Source: Chloranthus sessilifolius (lineage: Eukaryota; Streptophyta; Magnoliopsida; Chloranthales; Chloranthaceae). Taken from it: a stretch of 64,000 nucleotides of DNA. Both the position numbers and the translations under genes were made by a program. Shown here one piece after another: positions 47,652-58,238 of this stretch. Within the stretch, counting starts at the first letter, position 1, and the number at the start of each line of letters is the position of its first letter. The stretch covers positions 45,696,287 through 45,760,286 of the forward strand of contig CM037590.1 in NCBI GenBank assembly GCA_021018995.1, given 5' to 3'. Under the pieces are notes generated by a model. The model did no database searches. It was not told the origin of the DNA and saw only the letters and a program-made list of their open reading frames with translations.

Positions 47652-48765
47652 GGGAGCTATTACTTGCACACGCTTTTCATGTAGTTGCCTCAAATTAGAA
47701 TTTCTTTTATATTTTCTGATTGTTTTAGTGACTAACATTACCATAGTGGTTGCACCGGGAACCGAGAGAAGTGTATGGAAAGAGAGAGGTCTAGGCAGAG
47801 AACAAGGTGGAGAGAGGGATCCCAGAGAAGGGTATGAAGAGAGACAACATAGAGAGAAAGGGATAGGTCTAGAGAGAGAATGACAGGCACGTTGAGAGAG
47901 AACAAGGTGGAGAGAGGTAGAGAGACAGGCAGAGAGAGAAAGAGATCTGCAGAGTGAATCGGAGAGAGTCAATATTCACAAATTGGGCTGCGGGGGAGAC
48001 GATGCCCAACTGATAAATCAGCTATAGTAACCCATTGACAAGATTTTACTTAATTTGTCAGTAGTATGTGTAATCTGTGTATTGGGTTTCTTTATTCCAC
48101 AAGGATTCTATCTAAACTATTCTATATTTTAGGAGGTTTCTCTCCATGCATAAGAGGAGTCCATAGATAGAAAAGGGTGGAGAGAGACGACGGGGAGGAA
48201 GAGATAAGCGGTGGAGAGAACAGAATAGAGAGAGAACGGTGGAGAGAGGAAACGGGGGCAAGATAATATTTTAAATTATAAATTTTTATTTATTTATAGG
48301 TACTAATTTTAAGGGAGCCATTACTTGCACTCGCTTTTTAAGTGATTGCATTGAAGTGAAAAAAAGGCTTTGTATTTTAGGGACTTGTGACATGTGAAAA
48401 TACAATCTGAGCCGTCTGATTTAAAGTTCGTGATCTATAGATCTTTAGTGGATAAGATTGGCGCGAAATATAATCTTCATCATGTGATTAAATATAGTCA
48501 AAGGCTATTATTAGATTCAACGATTGACAAAAATAAATCATATGATAAATATCGTGTTTTGCTCCAATCTTATCCACTAAGGATTTATATATATCATGAA
48601 CTTTAAATCAGACCTAAATTGCGTTTTTACATATCATATGTCCTTAAAATATAGTCTTTTTTTAATCTCAGTGCAATCACTTAAATAGTGTGTGCAAGTA
48701 ATGACTCCCTGATTTTAATTAATTAAGGATAACTAAATGAAAAGCGTGTGCAAGTAATGCCTCCC
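47652..48765. mobile_element. TTACTTGCAC MITE copy 4 with divergent GA-rich interior
   Basis: The ends are GGGAGCTATTACTTGCACAC and GTGTGCAAGTAATGCCTCCC. The interior (47760-48270) is a GAGAGA-rich tract unlike the other copies. A family member is nested in it at 48313-48709. Confidence 0.55.
48313..48709. mobile_element. TTACTTGCAC MITE copy 5, nested
   Basis: GGGAGCCATTACTTGCACTC to GTGTGCAAGTAATGACTCCC. Flanks TAATTTTAA and TGATTTTAA match at 8 of 9 bases, a 9-bp target duplication. Confidence 0.7.
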
Positions 48766-51180
48766 GGTTGTTTATAGCAGCACTACCGGTGTGGCCTACA
48801 TATGACATTTGGACTCATTTGAACAAATGGTAAACGTCATTATCAATCCAGACCGTCAGAAATCGTATAAACCCCCTTTAATTGTTTATAGCAGCACTTG
48901 CGTGCATTATGATGGTCAATCATGTCGTTAAAAGGTTCAAAGCATACTTGCCCCGTTGTTTTCGTGTTCCTTCATATCCGTGAAGTTCAACCGTACCAGT
49001 GGACAATGATTTACCTGTACACGGTTAGAGGACTAACTAAAAAGAGCTCGCAATCAAACACGGGGCAACCTAGGTCCATCTGTGTGGTCAAAAGTCAACA
49101 ACATCTATTGATTTCAGATCTCCAGGGATTTTCTAAGTCATTTTAAGTGGACATCGCATTCCATATGTCCCTGTGACCGAGTGACATGTACCGACTTCTA
49201 ATGCATAGAAATCCGTGCATGCCACTCAATCACAAATATGTGTGGACTGCGATGCCAACTCATAATGAGTGGACACTCATCGTGGACTAACTCAAGAAAT
49301 TAAATGTGGTGTTTAGAGTGTTTGATAAGCCGCCCTGGTGTTGGCAGGGAGCGAGGTTGGAGCTGCACGGTGTAGGGGTGGAGGGAAGGCTTTGCCAGAG
49401 TGGTTGAAAACGCACATATCCTTCCATCGCAATGCCAAACACACCCCAAGCAACTTTGCTTAGTTATCTGTAATTACAAACCAAACAATCCCCTCCAAGT
49501 CATGTGCAGCCGATCCAAGATTTTCTTTATACAGGGGCAACTTATGGTCCACAATATGGATCAAAATTTCGGCTGAAATTGGTTTTGGGCCCAATCGAAA
49601 CGAAATCTTGAACTGAAATTTCGATCAAGATATATATGGAAGGAACAATTTTGGCTGAAATTCAAATTATAGGCCGAAATTTCGATTCAAATTTTCGGGT
49701 TTGGTCATAATGTATACCATCTGAAGCTTGACTGCCTCCGTAGGACAGAAATCACTGAAGTATATATTGCACAAGATCACCTTTTCGTGCAGCCGTGGGA
49801 CAACCTGGGAACAAGGTAAACCCAATGGGCTCTACCAACTAAAACCCTAAACCCACTCCCCCAACCAAAAATCATTGCACTTGTTCTCTAAGTCACTTTT
49901 TTAGATATGTGCCCCCATGAAATCAACATCCGAGTACATCCAAGATCTATTTTGTAGAAAATTGGGATGGAAACGATGTCCATTATCTGATTTAAAGCAA
50001 TCAAAGACTATGCAAGTACACTATTCTTGGGTCACTTTTTATGATGTGTGCCACTTGAAATCAACATTTAAACCCAATGGAATGTCATTATTTCAAAATC
50101 TACTCCATCAAAGATCAAGGCAAAAAAATTCCCATAATCAAATAGCAGGCTCGCACCTACCCAATTATGGAGGGTGCCTACATTGTAAACTTGTAGATTT
50201 CGTTGAATTAGGTGACGGAGATCAATTTTCATCCCAATTTTCTACACAATCGATTTAACACCATGGGCGTATCATGAAAACGCCAGTTTTGCATTCCACG
50301 TGAACCATCCCCCCCAAAATGACTCAAATATCACTTTGGGATATGTGTTGTGTGGAATACAAAAGTGACAATATGATGGTACACCAATAGTGTCAAGATC
50401 AATCATGTGGAATATTTGGATAAAAATTGATCTCCATTATCCTATTCAACGCGGTCACCGGGTTTACATTATCAATGGTTTTCGGTTGAGGGTGCCCAAG
50501 AGTTTTGTGGGCGCAACCGATTATATTACTTATTTTTTTAGATAGATTATGTTACTATTTTGTTTTGTAAAGCCATACGAATAACTATCTTAAAAAAAAT
50601 TATCTATATCCTTAATAATTATCTATATGTTACACTTATACTCACCTCAAAAGACTGCCTTTTCACCTCAGGCCTCCTCCTGTCGGCATGCATTGACCAC
50701 CTTTGAATTAGTTGGTAGAGATTGTTTCTCATTCCCATCATTCGAACAATGGGCCTATCATCCGACGGTAAGATTTTAACTACACTTAGCACACATCCCA
50801 AAATTGTAATCCTCAAATTATATGACACTCGTCCTATTTCAAGCATATTTTAGGGTCATTTTTTGAGATGTATGTCACATGCAATAGACGAATGACCGTA
50901 TGATGATATTACAATGATCTATATATCCATTGTGCTCAAGATAGAGACGAAAACGATCTCCATCATCAAATTCAAAGGCGGTCAATGCATGCCGGAAGAG
51001 GTGGGGTGAGAAAGCAGTTTTTTGGGGTGAGTGTACCTTATCTATATCGGTATATCCTTAATAATTATCTAAAAAAACATATGTAGATTTCATGTTTGAA
51101 ATCTTACACGTCATAGTTATAAAAGAAAAAAAAAAAAGCTTACGCGTCATATCAAAAAAAAAAAAAAAAGAACAAAAAGA
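48766..51180. other. Intergenic, decayed dispersed repeats
   Basis: Segments of the type AACGATCTCCAT(C/T)ATC with TGTGTGGAATA.AAA.TGA recur near 49970, 50345-50440 and 50960, and again at 54730 and 55505, so a dispersed repeat family is present. No gene is supported; the frame at 49917-50258 lies over these repeats. Confidence 0.4.
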
Positions 51181-51204
51181 AATCTTACACGCCGGCTGTA
51201 AATG

Positions 51205-51390
51205 TACGCGGTTTTCTAAAGTACCAAGTGGAGTCTTACTCTAACAACTCTTAGCTTTACTGCTCACTATATAATTAGTGAGATCGCTGAAAATCATTAT
51301 ACATCAAAATTAACTTTCTCAAATATTTGATAATTAGTGCGACGTCCAATAATCATTATACATCAAAAAAATTTTCTGAAATATTTGATA
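51205..51390 (+). promoter_or_regulatory. Promoter and leader of the intact NAC gene, with internal duplication
   Basis: The TATA box TATATAAT is at 51268-51275, 177 bp before the ATG. The block GTACGCGGTTTTCTAAAGTA, then GTACCAAGTGGAGTC, CTCACTATATAATTAGTGAG and AATCATTATACA, matches the array units (compare 190-300) in order and spacing. A segment of about 75 bp is repeated in tandem between 51284 and 51400 (AATCATTATACATCAAAA at both ends). Confidence 0.6.
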
Positions 51391-51451
51391 TAATTTGTGG
51401 CTGTTCTTTATTTATTATAAATTTAAAAAAATTGTCTCTGTTCTTTTCTTG

Positions 51452-53770
51452 ATGATGTTCAGAAATATAGAGGAAAGGTTGAAGGAATTTGAATATCCAG
51501 TAGGGTTTCGATTTGAACCCACAGACGAAGAATTGATTGAGTATTATGTAAAGCCCAAAAATCAGATCAAAAACATCGAATTCGAGACTGATGCAATAAA
51601 TTATGCTCGTGTCTACGAGTGCAGTCCTCAAGAACTTGTTGGTACGGTCCTCGTTAACTTGGCTTACGTTGGTTTGTTATTTTTAATGATTTTATGATTT
51701 CCAAATTATGTTTATGGTTTTTCTAAATTTGTTTGTTACTTTTTATATTATTTTCTAATATTGATAACAAATTGATAACGTTATTTTACAATGCGTTTCA
51801 AAATTCTCACAATGTATAAATAAGATTATAAATATAACCCGGTTACAATTGACTTAGAAAATAAGGTTTAGATAAATATAATTATAACAATTGGTTTAAA
51901 TAATTGACGTGTGGTAGTTATCAAATAAGGTTTAATCTAATACTCCCTAAATGGGAATGTGAATTAATCTAATACTAAATGAGAATGTGAATTACTCTAA
52001 TACTCTCTTTTATATGGGAATGTGAACATTGAGAACATCCAACTTCGACTTGAAATGATAAAAGGCACAACAATAATTATAGTAATCCACCTGAAGCTTA
52101 TTAGAACTAGTGTGAGAAAGATGTCCACTAAGGTCCAAACCTAAATAAAGACTATAAGTTCTAAAAAATAAATAATAAGAAATACATCTGCTGACTAGAA
52201 ATAATGTGAGAAAGGCATCCACATACATAAAGATAACTGACAATGTGAGAATATGAGAGTTTTATCCTCTTGGCTTCATTATTGTGTGAATACATGCACT
52301 TTATCTACGTCATAATGCATTGTTTAAAAGCTTCGGTTGAAGCAATGAGTGAAGCTTTTGGTCAGTTGTTGTCCCGTTTCCAACGTGGGTGTTGGTTACC
52401 GGCGGATGTTAAGGATGATAGTGGATTCTCGAATTTTTACCTTACTCTAAAGGCCCTTGAATTCTGTGTCATTGTTAGATAGATCTTGGATGTCATTCAA
52501 TTTATTTTAATGTCAGTGATTGTAACTATCACTCATTGGATTATGGCTCTCTACTCTGTAACCGTCTATTTTGAATTACTTATTTTCCAATTTGTAACCA
52601 TTCTCTATTTCTAATGAAAATAATAGAAGTTTCATCTAAAAAAAGTAAAATACAAAACATATAAAGGAAAGGATAAGAAACCAAATATATAGAAGGTATA
52701 AAAATTACGTTATCATTCATTATTTATGCATGTAACAATTAAAAGAAAATGATAAAGGTTTTGCTTGATTTATTTCATTCCTTCTTATTATCATTGTTAT
52801 AATTTAAAGCCATTATTTTTTTCATTCACATTGATAATTTATATCCTATACAAATCTAATATAAATACTAAAAATGTAAATATATAACATAGTTTGTTTT
52901 TAATGCAGAGAAGTATCCTGTCATGAGACATAAAATGTGGTATTTCTTCACAATCCGGAATCGTAAAAGCGAAAGTCGACCCAATCGATTTGCTGGAAAT
53001 GGATACTGGAAGGCAACTTCCGGCGAACATAAAATACAAAATAGCAGAGGAAACTTTACACAGGGAGCTAGGAGATCGTTGGCTTATTGGGTAGGAAGGC
53101 CACGAGGAGATAAAAGCGCTTGGCTGATGCAGGAGTACTACATGTTAAACAACTCAAATAGAGTAAGTACTCAATACTATCTATTGATAATTTTCTTGTT
53201 GATTTCTACTTTTTTTTTTTTTTTAAATTTCTTGTTTATAGTTTACTTACCTCTTTAATTTTTTGTGTTGCCTAGGATGATGACTGGGTTTTATGTAAGA
53301 TCTACACAAATGGGAAAAATGCAGCAAATCAAAACAATGAAGTAAGAGAGTCCTCGATTGCAAATCCAACCCCATCTTCATATGAAAGGGTTGTGGGAAA
53401 TGTAGAAGAACAAAATGATGAAACCAATTATCCATCATTTGAAAGGGTTGCGGGAAATGGAGAAGAAAAACTTGATGAAACCAATTATCAAAGTGAGACA
53501 ATGAATATGGCTGTGGAAGTGAAAGGTTTAGAGGAAGTGGGAGGTTTAGAGGAAATCAACGTAAATGACTATATTATGAGAAATACAGATTTAGCGGTGG
53601 GAGATGGAGAACAACGAAATGGGTTCAGTGATCTCATCTGCCCATCATCTATTCTTTTTCAATCTCAAGATTTTTGCATTGTGGAAAATCATCGAAGTCA
53701 AGAGACTTCATCTGATTTGGATTTTGATTGGGATTCGTTTGTTGCTGATGTCCAATCTTATCCGTTATGA
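51452..53770 (+). CDS. NAC domain transcription factor
   Basis: Three exons: 51452-51641, 52909-53162 and 53276-53770 (939 nt, 312 aa), all with GT..AG introns. I chose the ATG at 51452, followed at once by a second ATG, because it precedes the NAC domain closely. Subdomain A is GFRFEPTDEELIEYYV (about residues 15-30), the PQELVEKYP segment spans intron 1, MWYFFTIRN and RPNRFAGNGYWKATS form C, and SLAYWVGRPRGDKSAWLMQE is D. DDDWVLCKIY (E) starts exon 3. The C-terminal half is acidic, with a tandem repeat of about 20 residues (SYERVVGNVEEQNDETNYP / SFERVAGNGEEKLDETNYQ), and ends in an acidic D-F-D-W-D segment, plausibly the activation region. Such proteins act in the nucleus on CACG-type sites; this member's targets are unknown. 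No stop or frameshift breaks it. Confidence 0.9.
52270..52640 (+). mobile_element. Possible LINE 3' end in NAC intron 1
   Basis: Within the 1267-bp intron a segment ends TCTAATGAAAATAATAGAAG followed by TTTCATC and a short A run, the typical style of plant L1-type LINE tails. The preceding frame (AFGQLLSRFQRGCWLPADVK) is not assigned. An opposite-strand repeat segment also lies at 52010-52260. Confidence 0.35.
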
Positions 53771-55607
53771 TCCCTATCATCGATCTCAAGAGTACTTGTC
53801 TTATTTAGAGTTTCATATCTCATTTGTTTATGATATCGAATGAAAACAATATCGTCGGTATTAGTTGTAAATTTGTGTAACTTTCAAAATTTTTTAATAT
53901 GTGTTTTTTGATTAATTTTAATATTTTAAGTAAAATATAAGTATTGTAGATCTTGGTATACCAAATCAATGGTGTAATTCTATATAAAAAAATAATCACT
54001 GGTGTAATATGGGCAGTGATGAAGCTTATTCCCATGTTGGATAAATTATAGCCTTTCTAGACCCTCCACTAAGCCAATCGGAGGGGCCAGAAAGGGTTTA
54101 GATATATCCTAGTATTAGGGGTAAGACTAAGATATCAAGATTTATTGCGTGGAAGATTGTGACCAAAATGAACTACATGATCAGGTCCTGCCATGTAGAA
54201 CGGGATTTCTAGTCTTATCCCATTTGGTGCCCCTTGGAAATCGGAGAATTTTGACTTTTTTTATTTTCACTTTTTATAGCAAAACGCAATCAAAATTCTC
54301 CCATTTCCATTTCCATATGACCATTGCCGCATTTAAAGTAGTCAAACCATGTTCTTGTAATAACGCTCTTTGATCTTTTCCCTTTATTTTTGTATAAGAG
54401 TATCATTATTTACACCCCATGAAACTCCGACCTCACCACATTTTCTCCAACAAGTAGGCATTGACTGCCTTTGACTCAGATGGTGAAGATTGTTTATCAA
54501 TCTACCAAACAAAGAATGTTAAAATCATAGGCATACCAACAGACAATTGACTTTTTATTACAAGGGGCAGATTTCCCAAAAAGAGATCCTAAAATCATGT
54601 TTGAATGTGATGTGCGCCACATAATTTTAAGGTTACTTTTTGGACTGTGTGCTACATAGAATAGAAAACTGACCGTTTGATGGAATACCTATAATCTCAT
54701 GATCAGTTGTGTGGAAGATAGAGGTGAAAACGATCTCCATCATCTAAGATATAGGTATTCAATGTATGCTGGCTCGAGGAAATGAGGTGAGTTCATAGTT
54801 TCACTGGACGTAAACAATGATTCTCATATATGGGCCGATATGACTCAATATGAAGGGATATTGACTGATATTTGACTCGATGTGACCTAATATAGACTAA
54901 TATTCACCGATATTTGAGCAATTTAACTTCATATTTGATGTTATATCATTTATGGCGGTGTATACAGTGCCGGAGGAGCCGCAGCCCGATAATTGATACG
55001 ATATATTGTATATATCATGTGGGGGGTGTATATCGTATCATACTATCTCCTGGTTGTTGTTTGTGGAGCTTAATAGTGACTCCTGGATCGTCCTGATCAA
55101 TTATCCAAGTGTGGCATGATCTAACTGAAGTAGTGTATGGGTATATTATTTGCTTACAAATAATAAATATTTTTGGTACCTCTCTTCTCAAAGCACCTAC
55201 ATCTCAGACCCTTTAAAAATTATTGATTTCTTTGAATGAGATGATAGAGATGTTGTTTCACCTCGATATTCCACACAATGGATCTTGCGATCATGACGCA
55301 CCTATTCGACGACCAATTTTTATTTCATGTGTCACAAATCCCCAAAAAATGACTCCTCAATCATATGGCATACACATCACGCACAAACGTGATTTTAGGG
55401 CCATTATTTCAGGATTTGGGACACATGGAATCCAAAACTGACCGTCTGATAGGTGCACTATGATCTCAAGATCCATTTTGCAGACGATCTGAGTAAAATA
55501 AGATCTCCATCATCTGATTTGAAGTAATCAACAATTTTAAAGGGGTCTGAAACGTGCACATTTTCAAAGAATGCGTGGGCATAGACAGTACCCTAATTTT
55601 TAGGGAG
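53771..55607. other. Intergenic after the NAC gene
   Basis: The first 300 bp would hold the NAC 3' UTR; no clear poly(A) signal choice is made. Further on are dispersed repeat copies (54600-54760, 55380-55540) and a GATATTTGA / GATATTGAC-rich tract at 54835-54915. No gene seen. Confidence 0.35.
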
Positions 55608-55787
55608 GCCTGGGACCATGCACCGGCTATAGAGAAATCCATACGATCACGAGAATTGGGTGGGACCAAGGCCTGGGACTATGCACCGGTTGTAGAGAGA
55701 TCACGAGAATCGGGTGGGATCAAGGCTCGGGACTATGCACCGGTTGTAGAGAAATCTATACGATCACGAGAATCGGGTGGGACCAAG
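55608..55787. repeat. Minisatellite of about 52-65 bp, three copies
   Basis: Copies carry GGGACTATGCACCGGTTGTA, GATCACGAGAATCGGGTGGG and ACCAAGG. The middle copy lacks AATCCATAC, which makes it shorter. Confidence 0.85.
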
Positions 55788-55902
55788 GTATAATTTATTA
55801 GTTTATGTTACTCGCATATGCACCGGTTTTTCAAAACACTAATTTGTTTACAAACTAGATAAATAAGTAAGATATTATACTAACAGGAATGCTACTCGTA
55901 AT

Positions 55903-56418
55903 CATAGTGTCAAATTTCGCCGAAATTTCATGAAAAATGGCTAAATAGGGGTCAAACGAAACTTTCGAAGAAATTTTGGTATTTTTCAAAATTTTGATTT
56001 TTTTGGCAAAATTTCATTAATTTAGGTAATTTTCAAAATTTTCAAATTTTTTTATTAGTAATTTACTAATAAATGAGAATATCGAAGTTGACTCTTTACT
56101 CACCAGTCACCACTCACCACTCAACAGCTGTGGTTTGCTTGAGTGTAGAGTTGAAGCAACATATAGAGGGGTTGAAGTGTCTAGAATTCTCTCCCTAACG
56201 ATGTGGGACTAAAGCTGTTTAACAAAAAAAGGCACTCTTTTTATATATGCCTTTTAGCTTTGTGCTTAAGCTTTAGTGCTTAGCACAAATGCTTAAATAT
56301 ATTATTTTATATATATTTGATCTCCGAAAATTTCCCAAAATTAATCTAAAATATATCAAAATTAATCCGAAATATACCGAAAGGACCCCCACCGAAAAAT
56401 TACCGATTTGTCACTATG
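55903..56418. mobile_element. hAT-type MITE, CATAGTG ends
   Basis: The ends CATAGTGTCAAAT / ATTTGTCACTATG are flanked by a perfect 8-bp duplication CTCGTAAT (55895-55902, 56419-56426). The 516-bp interior includes AATTTCGG-type words and an unrelated middle part (56080-56300). Related ends are at 43499. Confidence 0.75.
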
Positions 56419-57200
56419 CTCGTAATACATTATTATTATTGTCTCATATTTAATTTACAATGGGGTAGGTCTACGGGCCTTTACCTCTTTTAAGGAAAAG
56501 ACAGTTAATGCACAAATTTAATAGAACTTAATTAAATCCATAGTATAAGCAAGTTGACACATTCGGGTCTCAATCAGGTTTAGAGCAAGGGCCGGATCTT
56601 AAATCCAAAGGACCGGTCCCAACCCAACTATAACATGGGTCGATCTGGGTTCGAGTCGGGTCTCCTCCAACACGTACCAGACCTAGACCCAATTTTCAAT
56701 CGGGTACATGTGAACGGGTCCAAGTTGGGTCTAATCGGGTGTACTCTAGGGTCGGGTCAGGGTAGATCTGACCCCTTTGCACCCCTACTGTCATTTTACA
56801 TTTGTTATTTTTAGCGAGTTTATATTTTTCACTATTTTCTAATTCGTCAATAAAGAACTCCCGTTTGTGTTTAGAAGCACCGTCATTTCTCCTTCGATCC
56901 GCTTCCGTATGTTTTGCATGTTTTTAATTCTCAGAGTTTACATTTTCTATTTTTACATCATTTGCATTTTCTATTTTCACAGGCTTTACATTTTCAACAG
57001 GGAAATTCGTATTTTCGGTCCTACAAGTTTTCGCATTTGCAAAAATGGCTCTATAATTTTAAACTTTATAAAATAGGTCAGCTTCAAGCCAAGTTGTTTT
57101 GACATCAACACCGACCTCTGAAATGTCTAAAAAACCTTTGACTTTTAAAATCCTTTATATATTTAAAGCTTATTTCAGTTTTTACATTTTACTATTAACT
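56419..57200. other. Intergenic, GGGTC-rich block and AT-rich block
   Basis: 56560-56790 is rich in GGGTCxxGTxGGGTC words and ends TTTGCACCCCTAC, a typical hAT MITE end without a visible partner. The frames at 56867-57100 (FYF and HFLF repeats) have no recognised function. Confidence 0.35.
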
Positions 57201-57219
57201 GTTACTTCTGTAAAAATCG

Positions 57220-57398
57220 AGAAAGCGGTGAAATAGCGGCGAGATAGCGATTGAGAATTTCCATTTCGCCCAGGTAATTTTTTTTACTTTTTTGTAAAAA
57301 TACAAATCCCTTGTCATGTCCTACCATTCCGCTGGCACGCTAACGTAAGATAGCGGACGCTATCTTAGGTTATCGACAACTATCTTAAGATAGCGGGC
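57220..57398. repeat. Inverted AAGATAGCGG / GCTATCTT word cluster
   Basis: CGCTAACGTAAGATAGCGGA, CGCTATCTTAGG and AACTATCTTAAGATAGCGGG form overlapping palindromes. The same words recur at 58130-58160, 59440-59565 and 61205-61325, in non-coding parts of the MULE. Confidence 0.75.
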
Positions 57399-58129
57399 TG
57401 TTATGGGGTCATGCACTGTGACCATTTGGGTCAGCTGCATGGCCACTTCTTCCTTGCATTGATGGGGGCATACGGCGTGGCCATCCGGGCCAGCCATAGG
57501 GCCACTATATCGTCTTGACATTCTTTGGATTGAAGTCGGAGCATCATGGACGCGTCACTAAGCCATGAGGGTTGCGCTATAGATGGGCTCTGAGTGTGTT
57601 GGTCATGGTGCCAAGAGAGCACGCGATGCGGTTGCAACACGGACTCGACATAGTTGTATGGGAGAAGAAGCCGGACCTTGTGGTGTGGAGGATGACACTA
57701 CGTGTCATAGGCAAGGGTCGTGTGCTATGGTGGTATGTCAAACCAATACCTTTGAGGTTCTCCCATTCTTTGCCACCCAGATGGTGTTTAACTCATATAT
57801 AGGGGGACATGAGCTGGAGTCCCCCACTCACATGTACGATAACCTCGGGGGCTTGAGTTCGTGCATCCGGACCTTGCTTGGTGCTTGATCGCTCTAGTTG
57901 CATTGTGTGTACTAGGGTCATCGTGTTTTGGGTGATTTTCAACCACCCTCGCGATGCGGGTCTACCTCCAATGGAGGGTTGTCCCTCTACTCGTCGTTGC
58001 CCATCGCAGTCTCCATCGCCTCTAACCTATTGCCTTGCTTTATAGGTTTGGGAGTTGATTTAGGTTGACCTAGCTTGGGGAACTAGGTGCCGCACGCGGG
58101 TTCACATCGCAACGAGTGACTCCGTGACA
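57399..58129. mobile_element. Solo-LTR-like GC-rich insert
   Basis: It begins TGTTATGGGGTCATGCAC and ends GACTCCGTGACA, with GGGC on each side (57395-57398, 58130-58133). It is much richer in G+C than its surroundings and interrupts the AAGATAGCGG word cluster. It contains GGGAACTAGGTGCCGCACG-like sequence. The frames within it (57572-57888) have no recognised product. Confidence 0.5.
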
Positions 58130-58238
58130 GGGCGCTAACTTAAGTTAGCGGACAATATAGGGACAATATATTTATCCATTTTTTTTATTTCTTAAGTATT
58201 TCTTATGGTTTTTGTAGATCTCACTAGTTGATTCTAAG

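Noticed and set aside
47583-47972. 129-codon Ser/Leu-rich frame on the - strand
   Set aside because: It arises from the GAGAGA-rich interior of a MITE.
57572-57888. 101-codon and 76-codon frames in the GC-rich insert
   Set aside because: Two frames of the same DNA are open by base composition; neither shows a motif.
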